From: Clostridium sp. AN503
GTDB taxonomy: Bacteria > Bacillota > Clostridia > Lachnospirales > Lachnospiraceae
Assembly (NCBI RefSeq): GCF_040719375.1
Contig: NZ_JBFDTP010000002.1
Location: 2,170,001-2,234,000 of the forward strand
DNA: 64,000 nucleotides
Direction: 5' to 3'
Part shown: piece by piece, positions 54,427 through 63,298 of the stretch
Numbering within the stretch: position 1 is the stretch's first letter
How the letters are laid out: every line of letters starts with the position of its first letter
The notes under the pieces: model-generated
The model's database searches: none
What the model saw: only the letters and a program-made list of their open reading frames with translations
Told to the model about the DNA's origin: nothing
Made by a program: the position numbers and the translations under genes

Positions 54427-54885
54427 TTACAGGCGCAGTCCTTTGATGTCCTTGATACGGGATAATATCATATTGCAGCTGCTGCTGATGACGCCCGGAA
54501 GCGGATCTATCACCTCCGCCATCAGGCGCTCCATCTCCTCCCCGGATGCCGCGACCGCATGGACATGCAGTTTGTTCCTGCCGGTTACGCGGTAAATCTG
54601 GGTGATGGTCTCATGGCTGCTCAGGATCTCCGTCACCTGTGCAAAGGTTTCCGGGCTTGTCTCAATCTCAAAATAGCAGGACACAGCACCGTTCATCTTC
54701 TGAGGATTGATGATGGCGGTGTATTCCTCGATCACACCGCGCTTTTCCAGGGATAAGATCCGCGTCTTGACCGCCACGCGGGAGATCCCCACCTGCTGCC
54801 CGATCTCTGAATAAGACATGCGCGCATTCTCTATCAACAACTGGACAATCTTCTGGTCCAGCTCATCCAAACCATCCAAAAACAT
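54427..54885 (-). CDS. Lrp/AsnC family regulator
   Basis: A 152-residue regulator with an N-terminal winged HTH (DELDQKIVQLLIENARMSYSEIGQQVGISRVAVKTRI) and a C-terminal RAM ligand domain (GAVSCYFEIETSPETFAQ, LHVHAVAASGEEMERLM). It probably senses an amino acid. Divergent from a MATE pump whose promoter region has paired direct repeats, a likely target. Confidence 0.92.
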   Translation of the reverse strand: MFLDGLDELDQKIVQLLIENARMSYSEIGQQVGISRVAVKTRILSLEKRGVIEEYTAIINPQKMNGAVSCYFEIETSPETFAQVTEILSSHETITQIYRVTGRNKLHVHAVAASGEEMERLMAEVIDPLPGVISSSCNMILSRIKDIKGLRL

Positions 54886-54987
54886 AAACTCACCCCGTCT
54901 TCACTTTTATTTTTTAGTACGCTGACAGGGCGGGATCACGCAGCCCCGGCAGACTGTACATGGCTTTATTATATATGCGCCACATAT

Positions 54988-55021
54988 AAAATGCAATCCG
55001 TCTGCTGTACAAAATGCAATC
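54988..55021. repeat. Two 11-bp direct repeats before the MATE promoter
   Basis: AAAATGCAATC occurs at 54988-54998 and 55011-55021, 23 nt apart, ending 6 nt before the -35 element. The spacing of about two helical turns fits an operator for the adjacent Lrp or for another regulator. Confidence 0.6.
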
Positions 55022-55027
55022 TATTAA

Positions 55028-55056
55028 TTGACATATATTTTTCTAACCCTTATAAT
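55028..55056 (+). promoter_or_regulatory. Full-consensus promoter of the MATE gene
   Basis: TTGACA (55028-55033), 17 nt, TATAAT (55051-55056): perfect consensus at both hexamers, 50 nt before the start. Confidence 0.85.
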
Positions 55057-55106
55057 ACTTACAAAACGAAAGTTTATTATTACGTTAAGAAAGGTATGTG
55101 GGGATA

Positions 55107-56444
55107 ATGAAAGGAGATTTAACACAGGGACCGGTGATGAAGACCATGCTGCTTTTTGCCGTGCCCATGATCCTGGGAAATCTTTTACAGCAATGCTACA
55201 ATGTGGCCGACACACTGATCGTGGGCCGTTTTCTTGGACCGGATGCACTGGCGGCAGTTGGCTCCGCGTTTGCGCTCATGACATTTCTGACTTCCATCCT
55301 GCTGGGACTTAGCATGGGCAGCAGCGCTGTCTTTTCCATCCACTTTGGACGGAAAGATTTTGACGGGCTGAAGAACAGTATCTTCACGTCCTTCTTACTG
55401 ATCGCCGCCATAAACATCCTGCTCAATATCCTGGTCTTTTTATCCATGGATAAGATCCTGGTCTTCTTAAATGTCCCGGAATCCTTACTGGGCATGATGC
55501 GGCAGTACCTTGTGGTGATCTTCTGCGGCATCACCGCGGTTTTTCTGTACAACTACTTTGCCTGTCTCCTGCGCGCCCTGGGCAATTCCATCATCCCGCT
55601 CTTATTTTTAGCGGTATCGGCCGCGCTGAATATTGCGCTGGACCTCTGGTTTGTGCTGTCGCTCAAACGCGGCGTTGCAGGCGCTGCGGAAGCCACGGTG
55701 ATCGCCCAGTATGTCTCTGGTATCGGGATCGCCCTGTATGTCTGGGCAAAATGCCCGGAGCTACGCATCCAGAAAAAACACTGCCGGATCACCCGCTCCG
55801 GCCTAAAAGAGATCGCCGCTTTTTCTGTATTGACCTGCGTCCAGCAGTCTGTCATGAATCTGGGCATCCTGATGGTGCAGGGACTGGTCAACAGCTTTGG
55901 AACCACCGTCATGGCCGCTTTCGCCGCCGCTGTGAAGATCGATTCCTTTGCCTATATGCCGGTGCAGGATTTCGGCAATGCCTTTTCTGCCTTTATCGCA
56001 CAGAACTACGGCGCAGGCCAAAAAGAACGGATCCGCGCGGGATTCAAAGGCGCCGTCCTGACCTCCGTCGTCTTCTGCCTTTTTATCTCTGCGGTCATCT
56101 GGATCTTTGCCCGCCCGCTGATGCTTCTTTTTGTCAACGAAAGGGAGACTGCCATCCTGGCAGAAGGCATCCGCTATCTGCATATTGAAGGGGCGTTCTA
56201 CTGCGGCATCGGCTGTCTCTTTTTACTGTACGGACTTTACCGGGCGCTGGGAAAACCAGGGATGTCGGTCATCCTCACGGTTGTTTCCCTGGGTACCCGC
56301 GTGCTGCTGGCCTATACCCTGTCCTCCATACCGCTTTTCGGCGTGGCAGGCATCTGGTGGTCCGTCCCCATCGGCTGGATCCTGGCGGACATCCTCGGGC
56401 TTGCTTATTTCAGGCATCATTACAGGCGCGTTTTTCAGGAGTGA
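55107..56444 (+). CDS. MATE-family efflux transporter
   Basis: A 445-residue 12-span MATE transporter (LLFAVPMILGNLLQQCYNVADTLIVGRFLG; SIHFGRKDFDGLKNSI; second-half AQNYGAGQKERIRAG). Substrate unknown. The ATG at 55107 is chosen over a GTG nine nt upstream that gives a poor ribosome site. Its last 35 nt overlap the convergent MerR gene. Confidence 0.9.
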   Translation: MKGDLTQGPVMKTMLLFAVPMILGNLLQQCYNVADTLIVGRFLGPDALAAVGSAFALMTFLTSILLGLSMGSSAVFSIHFGRKDFDGLKNSIFTSFLLIAAINILLNILVFLSMDKILVFLNVPESLLGMMRQYLVVIFCGITAVFLYNYFACLLRALGNSIIPLLFLAVSAALNIALDLWFVLSLKRGVAGAAEATVIAQYVSGIGIALYVWAKCPELRIQKKHCRITRSGLKEIAAFSVLTCVQQSVMNLGILMVQGLVNSFGTTVMAAFAAAVKIDSFAYMPVQDFGNAFSAFIAQNYGAGQKERIRAGFKGAVLTSVVFCLFISAVIWIFARPLMLLFVNERETAILAEGIRYLHIEGAFYCGIGCLFLLYGLYRALGKPGMSVILTVVSLGTRVLLAYTLSSIPLFGVAGIWWSVPIGWILADILGLAYFRHHYRRVFQE

Positions 56445-56829
56445 TATGGAACTCCCGCTGAAGCTGCTGCTCCTTCGCCGCAAGATCCTGATCATACCGC
56501 TCAATCTTATCATTGAGCCGCTCCAGAGACCGCTGCATGTCCTCCATGCGTGCCAAAAGCCGCTCCCGCTGCTCCACCAGCAGCGCTTTGCGGGCATCCA
56601 GCGTCTCATCCCCCTTTTGGAAAAGGGCTACATATTCGATCAGGGCTTCGATCTGTACGCCCGCCGCACGCATGCATTTCATCAGTTCGATCCACATGCA
56701 GGATGCCTCATCATAATCCCGGATGCCGCTCCTGTTTCGCGGCACGCGGGGGATCAGCCCAATCCGTTCATAATATCGCAGGGTATCCGCAGTCATATCA
56801 TATTTTTTACTCACTTCAGCTATGGTCAT
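56410..56829 (-). CDS. MerR-family transcriptional regulator
   Basis: A 139-residue MerR regulator: N-terminal HTH (MTIAEVSKKYDMTADTLRYYERIGLIP) and a C-terminal coiled-coil dimer helix (about residues 75-130). No Cys cluster for metal sensing is seen, so an organic effector is likely. Its 3' end overlaps the MATE gene, and a tail-to-tail pair of pump and regulator suggests they are linked. Confidence 0.9.
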   Translation of the reverse strand: MTIAEVSKKYDMTADTLRYYERIGLIPRVPRNRSGIRDYDEASCMWIELMKCMRAAGVQIEALIEYVALFQKGDETLDARKALLVEQRERLLARMEDMQRSLERLNDKIERYDQDLAAKEQQLQREFHITPEKRACNDA

Positions 56830-56888
56830 ATCTTATTCCTCCTGTCCTGCACTCCGCTCTTTCTGCGCAGATAAAGTTCGGGGCAGGA

Positions 56889-57305
56889 TTACCTGCCCCG
56901 ATGCTTTTCTTTCTTTTTCTGCTGCTTCAGCTCAAACCGGCGCTGCTTTTCTTCCTCCCGCCTCTCACGGCTGAGAGTCCTGCGCTCTGTCTTTGCCTGC
57001 TCCTGCATCAGCTTTAACGCCTGCTGCGACCTGGTGCCGATACCGGTATCCTGTACCTGCCGGTGCACCTCACGCTGCATCCGCTTGGGACTTCGTCCTG
57101 CCGCCTTTACAGCCGCCTCCACAGCCGGACTGAACCGCAGATGAACATAGTGTTTCCGAATAAAGTCATACACCTCATAATCCTTCGGCTCCGCACCAAA
57201 AGTAACCTTGCAGGCCGTCAGCTTCCCATCTGCCACACGCTCAAACACGCCGATCCAGAATGGGTCCTCAAAAACTACGTTCAATGTCTCCGATACTTTG
57301 TCCAT
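56889..57305 (-). CDS. yjdF: YjdF family protein (DUF2992)
   Basis: A 138-residue protein matching YjdF (DUF2992): N-terminal VVFEDPFWIGVFERVADGKLTACKVTFG, then a KDYEVYDFIRKHYVHLRFSP segment and a very basic coiled tail (KQQKKKEKHRGR). Family function is unresolved but linked to handling of azaaromatic compounds because of its riboswitch, which is present here. AAGGAGG precedes the ATG. Confidence 0.88.
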   Translation of the reverse strand: MDKVSETLNVVFEDPFWIGVFERVADGKLTACKVTFGAEPKDYEVYDFIRKHYVHLRFSPAVEAAVKAAGRSPKRMQREVHRQVQDTGIGTRSQQALKLMQEQAKTERRTLSRERREEEKQRRFELKQQKKKEKHRGR

Positions 57306-57339
57306 AACAATTCCTCCTTAAGAATGTAATGCACAAAGA

Positions 57340-57476
57340 ACGGACGACCAAGGAGGAGGGTTACTTACATTCCGGCAGCGCTCAATCCTGATGGACTGGC
57401 GATGCAAAAGAATGCGGCTGGACTACCTACCAGCTCTGCAAGAAGTATTCCTGTGAAATACTCCTGCGTTGTGTTT
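57340..57476 (-). ncRNA. yjdF riboswitch (azaaromatic-responsive)
   Basis: The 231-nt leader of yjdF folds into several hairpins (for example GAGUAUU/GAAUACUUC near 57440-57465). The segment CCCUCCUCCUUGG (57349-57361) can pair eight bases with the Shine-Dalgarno AAGGAGGA (57311-57319), and AAUGUAA can pair with UUACAUU. This layout and the gene controlled point to the yjdF class with translational output. Boundaries are approximate; the class call rests on context. Confidence 0.7.
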
Positions 57477-57536
57477 TTATCTTTGTTCTTCTATTTTAGC
57501 ATGAACGTGAGGAAAATGCCAGTGGTTATGGATGCA

Positions 57537-58529
57537 TCACAGGACCTGAAACATCACCTTGCAGGCGGACGGCGGAGGTGCAAACCCCTCTTCTCCACGG
57601 CTGAGAGGCAACGTATAATTGAGCAGCTTTTCATATCCAAGTCCCCTCCCTACGAGATCCGTAGCGATCTCAAAATCCTGTCGGGTGCAGTTGCGGACAA
57701 ACTGGATATCAAACTCCCGGAACATACCCTTCTGGAAATTAATAACGGGAGGTACCTTGTACCCTGCCACCACAACGATCCTTCCATTGATCTTTACCAC
57801 ATCCGGCAAAAGATCGGCCACCGGCTGTACTCCCGCGCAGTCATACACATAGTCGGCCCCCATTCCGTCTGTTCTGCTGTAAACCTGCTCTACAATATCC
57901 TGCTCCGGGTCAAGCACTTCAAATCCAAGCTCCTCCGCCATAACCCGGCGCAGTAGATTGGGCTCACAGATCATCAGCTTCTCCGCACCGAAGCTGCGCA
58001 GAGTGATCGCCGTAGAAAGCCCAATCCCTCCGGCTCCAAACATCAGCACCCGGTCCCCCGGCCGGTATCCCCCTTTCCGCGCCGCATGGACAGAAATGCC
58101 CACCGGCTCGATAAATGCCGCCATCTGAGTGTCCACTCCCTCAGGAACCGGACAGATCATCTCATCCGGTACCTGCACATATTCTGCCATCCCGCCGTCT
58201 AAATCAATCCCGATCAGCTTCAAAGACTCACAGACATGAAACTGCCCATTCCTGCACCGCTCACAGACACCGCAGGATAAATAGGGAAATGCCGTCACCA
58301 GTGTCCCCCTGGCATATTTTGGATTCTCCGATGCAATATAACCAGAAAATTCATGTCCCATGATCAGAGGCGCTTTTGCCCTGGGATGCCTGCCCTTTAA
58401 AATTGTCACGTCACTCCCGCAGATCCCGGCATAGGCTACCTGAATCAGCGTCCATCCCTCCCGCGGTTCAATCATGGGAACCTCCCGATAAACCACCCGG
58501 TCTGTCCCCTCAAAAACCAATGCTTTCAT
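57537..58529 (-). CDS. Zinc-dependent MDR dehydrogenase (sugar/alcohol type)
   Basis: A 330-residue sorbitol/threonine dehydrogenase-type MDR enzyme. Catalytic zinc site AGICGSDVTILKG with GHEFSG; structural zinc loop SCGVCERCRNGQFHVC; NAD site GAGGIGLSTA. The operon setting suggests oxidation of the imported polyol or sugar. It lies 4 nt after the permease gene. C-terminus ACKVMFQVL is family-typical. Confidence 0.88.
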   Translation of the reverse strand: MKALVFEGTDRVVYREVPMIEPREGWTLIQVAYAGICGSDVTILKGRHPRAKAPLIMGHEFSGYIASENPKYARGTLVTAFPYLSCGVCERCRNGQFHVCESLKLIGIDLDGGMAEYVQVPDEMICPVPEGVDTQMAAFIEPVGISVHAARKGGYRPGDRVLMFGAGGIGLSTAITLRSFGAEKLMICEPNLLRRVMAEELGFEVLDPEQDIVEQVYSRTDGMGADYVYDCAGVQPVADLLPDVVKINGRIVVVAGYKVPPVINFQKGMFREFDIQFVRNCTRQDFEIATDLVGRGLGYEKLLNYTLPLSRGEEGFAPPPSACKVMFQVL

Positions 58530-58533
58530 CTCT

Positions 58534-59583
58534 CTATAATTCTCCCTTCTCTTCCATCAGGTTTCCGCCCTGGAGCAGCTTTACCGGTTTCATCTTCCGG
58601 TTCCGTTTTCTCTGCCAGATAATGAAACGCTGCAGTAAGATAAACGACAGCAGCAGCACTGCAATTGTGATCTTCGACCATCCAGAGGTCAATGTCCCCT
58701 GGAATGTGATGATCGTCTGGATGATCCCGGTAGTCAGCACCCCAAACAATGTACCGATCACACTTCCCACACCTCCCGTGGTCAATGTCCCGCCGATCAC
58801 TGCCGCAGAGACCGCATCCAGATGCAGCGACTGCGCGTGCAGCCCATAGGATGACAGGATATACACTGCAAATACCAGGCTTGCCACAGAGGTTGTAAAG
58901 CCTGACACGGCATACACATACATCCTGGTCCGTTTCACGGGAATTCCCAGCATTTTAGCTGAAACCTCATTTCCCCCGATCGCATAGACGTTCCGTCCAA
59001 ATCTTGTCTTTTTCGTAAGGATATAAAACAGGACCAGCATCACCAGCGACACCAGGACGCCAAAGGTAATATATCCGCCCGGCAGCCTCAGTTTAAAAAC
59101 AGAAAGCTTAAGGACAGACGGATGGCTGATCACGATCGTGCCTGTGCTGATCATATAACAAGCCCCTCTGGCAAGAAACTGGGTTGCCAGCGTAGCGATA
59201 AACGGCTGAAATCCTTTGTACGAGATCAGATACCCATTCAGGAACCCGACCAGCGTCCCCACCAGCAGGACCACAGCTACCACCACCGTCAGAGGAAGGT
59301 TCATCACTGTCAGCATGTATGCAGACGCCGTGAAATTAAAAGCGATCAGCGCGCCAACGGAAAGATCGATCCCGCCAGAGACCAGCACCAGAGTTTCTCC
59401 GAGGGCTACGATCAGCAGATGGCTGTTATCCATCAGAATATTGCAGATGGTCTGGACCGCAAAAAAGTTTTTATAGCGGAGGCTTCCAAATGTGAAAAAT
59501 GCAGCAAAGACGATCACAGCAGCCCACAGCGTAATATGTTCCGTGTTAATACTATATTTCCGTAATGTCTTAAACAGCTTCAC
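58534..59583 (-). CDS. Sugar ABC transporter permease (YjfF/RbsC-like)
   Basis: A 349-residue permease of the RbsC/MglC family with about nine to ten spans (GETLVLVSGGIDLSVGALIAF, GNEVSAKMLGIPVKR, GGTLTTGGVGSVIGTLFGVL). Its order after a second permease resembles YjfF of the galactofuranose system. It overlaps the partner gene by 14 nt. Confidence 0.92.
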   Translation of the reverse strand: MKLFKTLRKYSINTEHITLWAAVIVFAAFFTFGSLRYKNFFAVQTICNILMDNSHLLIVALGETLVLVSGGIDLSVGALIAFNFTASAYMLTVMNLPLTVVVAVVLLVGTLVGFLNGYLISYKGFQPFIATLATQFLARGACYMISTGTIVISHPSVLKLSVFKLRLPGGYITFGVLVSLVMLVLFYILTKKTRFGRNVYAIGGNEVSAKMLGIPVKRTRMYVYAVSGFTTSVASLVFAVYILSSYGLHAQSLHLDAVSAAVIGGTLTTGGVGSVIGTLFGVLTTGIIQTIITFQGTLTSGWSKITIAVLLLSFILLQRFIIWQRKRNRKMKPVKLLQGGNLMEEKGEL

Positions 59584-60625
59584 GCTTATCCCTCCCCCGT
59601 TTTAAAACCAGGCTCCAGTCCGTCACCTGGATCAGCCCCACCAAGATCACCACAAGAGCCTTATAAACCAGAATCGTCTCGGACGGTACCCCTTTTGAAT
59701 AAATCGTCGTAGTCAGTGTCTGAACCAGAATCGCGCCAATAATACTTCCTGCCAGATTGCATCTGCCTCCCTTCATGGAATTACCGCCCAGATTACAGGC
59801 CAGGATCGCGTCCAGTTCCAGGTACAGGCCCAAATTGACCGGATCAGCCGCCCGTATCTCAGATGATGTGACAATGCCTGCGATACCCGCCATCACCGCG
59901 CTGAACACAAACGCACTCCACACCACCATCCGCGTTTTGATCCCGGAAAATGCAGACGCTGTTTTGTTCAGACCGATCGCAGTCAGATACATCCCATATG
60001 CGGTCTTCCTAAGGAGCAGCCATACAAGGCCCCCAAGGACCGCCACCAAAAATATAGAAGCCGGAAGCCCAAGCAGCCACCCGGAACCAATATAATAAAA
60101 TGGCTTGTAGTAGATCGTAAGGATCTTCCCGCTTGCGATCAATTCTGCGATCCCGCGTCCAGCCACCTGCATCATCAGCGTGGCGATCAATGGCGGTATC
60201 CCGATCCGTTCCACCAAAAAGCCATTCCACAGGCCGATCATCGCAGCCACCAGAAGTCCTGCTGCAATGGCTGCCCCCAGCGGGATTCTGGAACCACTCA
60301 CCGCCCCCGCCTCAAAAGCAAAATCACCGCCGATCAGCGAAGCTGTGAAGACGCCTGTGATCGCCGCGATGGACCCCACAGAAATATCAGTCCCGCCTGT
60401 AGCGATCACCATCGTAAGCCCCATAACGGTGATCATAAGCGGAGCGCCCCTCTTTACAATATCGATCAGAGATCCATAGAGATGCCCGTCCCGGATCTGG
60501 ATACTGAAAAATCCTTTCGTAAAGAACAGGTTAAACAGCAGAAGGCCAAGTAACGCTGCCAGAGCCAGACACTCCGGACGCCGCAGAAAACTTCTCCAAA
60601 TACTTTGTTTTTGCTTCATTTTCAT
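59570..60625 (-). CDS. Sugar ABC transporter permease (YtfT/RbsC-like)
   Basis: A 351-residue RbsC-family permease (GLTMVIATGGTDISVGSIAAITG, GIPPLIATLMMQVAGRG, GGNSMKGGRCNLAGSIIGAIL). Together with the preceding permease it forms a heterodimeric channel. The start could be an ATG six nt downstream, which has better spacing to GGGGG. Confidence 0.92.
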   Translation of the reverse strand: MKMKQKQSIWRSFLRRPECLALAALLGLLLFNLFFTKGFFSIQIRDGHLYGSLIDIVKRGAPLMITVMGLTMVIATGGTDISVGSIAAITGVFTASLIGGDFAFEAGAVSGSRIPLGAAIAAGLLVAAMIGLWNGFLVERIGIPPLIATLMMQVAGRGIAELIASGKILTIYYKPFYYIGSGWLLGLPASIFLVAVLGGLVWLLLRKTAYGMYLTAIGLNKTASAFSGIKTRMVVWSAFVFSAVMAGIAGIVTSSEIRAADPVNLGLYLELDAILACNLGGNSMKGGRCNLAGSIIGAILVQTLTTTIYSKGVPSETILVYKALVVILVGLIQVTDWSLVLKRGRDKREAV

Positions 60626-60642
60626 TCCCCCTTCCCCGTTTT

Positions 60643-62175
60643 CTAACTGGCGCCGGAAGCCGTACTCTCCGCGATACAGCTTAAGACGCGCTCCTCCGTC
60701 ACCTGCTCCCCCTCCAGTTCCCCTACAATATGGCGGTCCTTATAAATATAAACCTTGTCAGAACACCGGATCACCTCGCTGATCTCCGAGGAGATAAACA
60801 CCACTGATTTTCCATCCTCTGCCAGCTTCAGCACAAGATTTAAGATCTCCGCTTTGGCTCCCACGTCAATCCCTCTGGTCGGCTCATCCAAGATAAACAG
60901 GTCTGGATCCGTTGCCAGCCACCGGGCAAGCAGTACCTTCTGCTGATTGCCTCCAGACAGATTTCCCACCAACTGGCTGCTTCCGGGCGTAGCAATCCTC
61001 AGCTTCTTTATGTACTCATCCGCCAGCTCCCGCTGCCTGCGTTTCGGGATCAAATGAAACATCCCCATTTTCCCCTGAAGCGCCAGGATAATATTGTCCC
61101 GCACTGTCATTTCCAGGACCAGGCCTTCCGTCTTTCTGTTTTCCGGACAAAATGCCATGCCATGATGGATGGCGTCCTGAGGCGAAGCATTTCTGGTCTT
61201 TTTCGTTCCCAGATAAAAGGTCCCGCTGTCCGCTTTGTCCACGCCAAACAGCAGCCTCGCTGTCTCCGTGCGCCCGGACCCCAAAAGCCCTGCCAGCCCC
61301 ACAATACTCCCCTTTTCCACAGTCACGTCAAGAGGCGGGATCATGCCCTTTTTCCCCACTCCCTCCATCCTGAAATAAACGGGTGTCTGTTCCTTTTTCC
61401 TGTGCTTTTCACTCTCTGCCGTCTCCGTAAACGCTGCCAGCTCCCGTCCCAGCATCTTTTCCACCAGCGACCGGCGGTCAATCTCCTGAATATCATAGGT
61501 GCCGATCTTTTGCCCATTGCGTAGCACTGTAATGGTATCCGACAATTCAAAAACCTGCTCGAAGAAATGGCTTATGAAGATGATGCCCATCCCGCGCGCC
61601 TGAAGCTTCCGGATCACATCAAACAGATTTGCCACCTCGTTGGCATCCAGGGAGGAGGTCGGTTCATCCAGTACCAGCACCCTGGCCTCCATATCCACTG
61701 CGCGTGCTATGGCAACCATTTGCTGTACCGCCACAGAATATTCCTCCAGGTGGGCGTCTACATCAAGTTCCATGTTCAGTCTGGCCATAGCAGCCACTGC
61801 GCCCTTTCTCATCCGGCTCCAGGAGATCTGTCCAAACCGGTCCGCCGGCTGACGTCCAATAAAAATATTTTCCGCCACAGACAGGTTGGGACAAAGGTTC
61901 ACTTCCTGATATACCGTGCTGATCCCGGCCTTCTGCGCCTCCAGCGTAGTTTGCGGAGCGATCTCCTTTCCTTCCAGAAAAATGCTGCCGCCATCCTTGT
62001 GCTCATATCCGGTCAGGATCTTGATCAGCGTGGACTTTCCTGCGCCGTTTTCACCGCAGAGAGAGTGGATCTCTCCCTCTCTCAGCGTGAAAGAAACGTT
62101 AGAAAGTGCCGTCACTCCGGGGTATTGTTTGCATATATCCTTCATTTCCACAAGCACTTTTCTTTTTTCGTCCAT
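60643..62175 (-). CDS. Sugar ABC transporter ATPase (YtfR/RbsA-like)
   Basis: A 510-residue two-domain sugar ABC ATPase. First domain: GENGAGKSTLI (Walker A), the EYSVAVQQMVAIA signature region and LVLDEPTSSLD (Walker B). Second domain: GLLGSGRTE in place of Walker A, LSGGNQQKVLLA signature, LFILDEPTRGID. This is typical of RbsA/MglA/YtfR ATPases. Confidence 0.93.
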   Translation of the reverse strand: MDEKRKVLVEMKDICKQYPGVTALSNVSFTLREGEIHSLCGENGAGKSTLIKILTGYEHKDGGSIFLEGKEIAPQTTLEAQKAGISTVYQEVNLCPNLSVAENIFIGRQPADRFGQISWSRMRKGAVAAMARLNMELDVDAHLEEYSVAVQQMVAIARAVDMEARVLVLDEPTSSLDANEVANLFDVIRKLQARGMGIIFISHFFEQVFELSDTITVLRNGQKIGTYDIQEIDRRSLVEKMLGRELAAFTETAESEKHRKKEQTPVYFRMEGVGKKGMIPPLDVTVEKGSIVGLAGLLGSGRTETARLLFGVDKADSGTFYLGTKKTRNASPQDAIHHGMAFCPENRKTEGLVLEMTVRDNIILALQGKMGMFHLIPKRRQRELADEYIKKLRIATPGSSQLVGNLSGGNQQKVLLARWLATDPDLFILDEPTRGIDVGAKAEILNLVLKLAEDGKSVVFISSEISEVIRCSDKVYIYKDRHIVGELEGEQVTEERVLSCIAESTASGAS

Positions 62176-62199
62176 ACCTGCCTTCTCCCTTGATCATCA

Positions 62200-63279
62200 T
62201 TACCATGTCCGTTTTGGCAGCTCCTCTGCCGCCTGCTCCTGGAACCACACGATATTGTCAAGTACTACCCAGGAGTCCGGAGCCTGGCCTTCCAGGAAAT
62301 AATTCTGGCAGATCTCCAGAAGCGCCGGCCCGTATCCCAAAGGATTTTCCACAGTGGCATTGTATTTGCCTTCCGCCATAGCTTCAAAGGAACCCCGGGC
62401 GCCGTCCACACCCATCAGGAAAATATCCCTGCCCGGTTCCAATCCGGCCTCCTGGATTGCCTGGATCGCCCCCAGCCCCATATCATCACTGTGGGCGAGG
62501 ACACCCTGGATCTTTACGCCCTCTGCCTCTGCTGACTTTAAGAATGCTTCCATAACCTCTTTGCCCTTGGTCCTGGTCCATTCCGCAGACTGGGAACCGT
62601 AGACCACCAGCTTATCCTGTTTGCCGATCGCATTTAAAATACCGGTATTTCTCTCTGTCGCCGCCGATGCCCCCACGGTTCCTTCCAGCACAACAATATT
62701 GACCGGGGCCTCCAGTGCCTCACAGCATTGCTCCATAGCCTCCACAAGATATTCCCCGGCTCTGACATTATCTGGTCCCACATAGCAGAGAGAGTAGTCC
62801 TCTACGTCACCCGTAGCCATTTCTACCCGGCGTCCAGCCAGAATCACCGGAATCCCTGCCTCCGACGCCTCCATAAGAACAGAATCCCAGCCAGTTGTGA
62901 CTGTGGGCCGCAAAACGATTAAGTCCACGCCCTGCTGGATATAGCTGCGGACTGCCTTGATCTGGTTTTCCTGGATCGCCTGGGATTCAGAGAACAGCAG
63001 TTCAAACTGCGGGCTTTCCTTAAACGAGTCTATAATTTCCGCCGACATGGCAGTAACCCACTCCGTTTCCGTGCCGGTCTGTGAAAAACCGATCACATAT
63101 TTGTCCTTTCCCGCTTCAGCCGCTGCCGTCCCTGTCGTTTCAGCCCCTGCCGCAGAGCTTCCCGCTGCCCCTGCATCAGGAGCTTTCTCTGCCCCGTTCG
63201 CGCCGCATCCCGTTACCATCCCTGCGGTCATCATGAACGCCATCATCATTGCCGTTAACTTTAATACACTTCTCCTCAT
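62200..63279 (-). CDS. Sugar-binding lipoprotein (YtfQ-like)
   Basis: A 359-residue periplasmic-binding-type I lipoprotein. Lipobox MVTGCGANG, Ala/Glu linker, then VIGFSQTGTETEWVTAMSAE and GVDLIVLRPTVTTGWDSVL, the YtfQ pattern. In E. coli YtfQRT-YjfF imports galactofuranose; the substrate here is not known. The ATG at 63279 has GGAGG upstream; the longer frame is not coding-like. Confidence 0.9.
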   Translation of the reverse strand: MRRSVLKLTAMMMAFMMTAGMVTGCGANGAEKAPDAGAAGSSAAGAETTGTAAAEAGKDKYVIGFSQTGTETEWVTAMSAEIIDSFKESPQFELLFSESQAIQENQIKAVRSYIQQGVDLIVLRPTVTTGWDSVLMEASEAGIPVILAGRRVEMATGDVEDYSLCYVGPDNVRAGEYLVEAMEQCCEALEAPVNIVVLEGTVGASAATERNTGILNAIGKQDKLVVYGSQSAEWTRTKGKEVMEAFLKSAEAEGVKIQGVLAHSDDMGLGAIQAIQEAGLEPGRDIFLMGVDGARGSFEAMAEGKYNATVENPLGYGPALLEICQNYFLEGQAPDSWVVLDNIVWFQEQAAEELPKRTW

Positions 63280-63298
63280 GATACTCCTCCGTTCTCTC

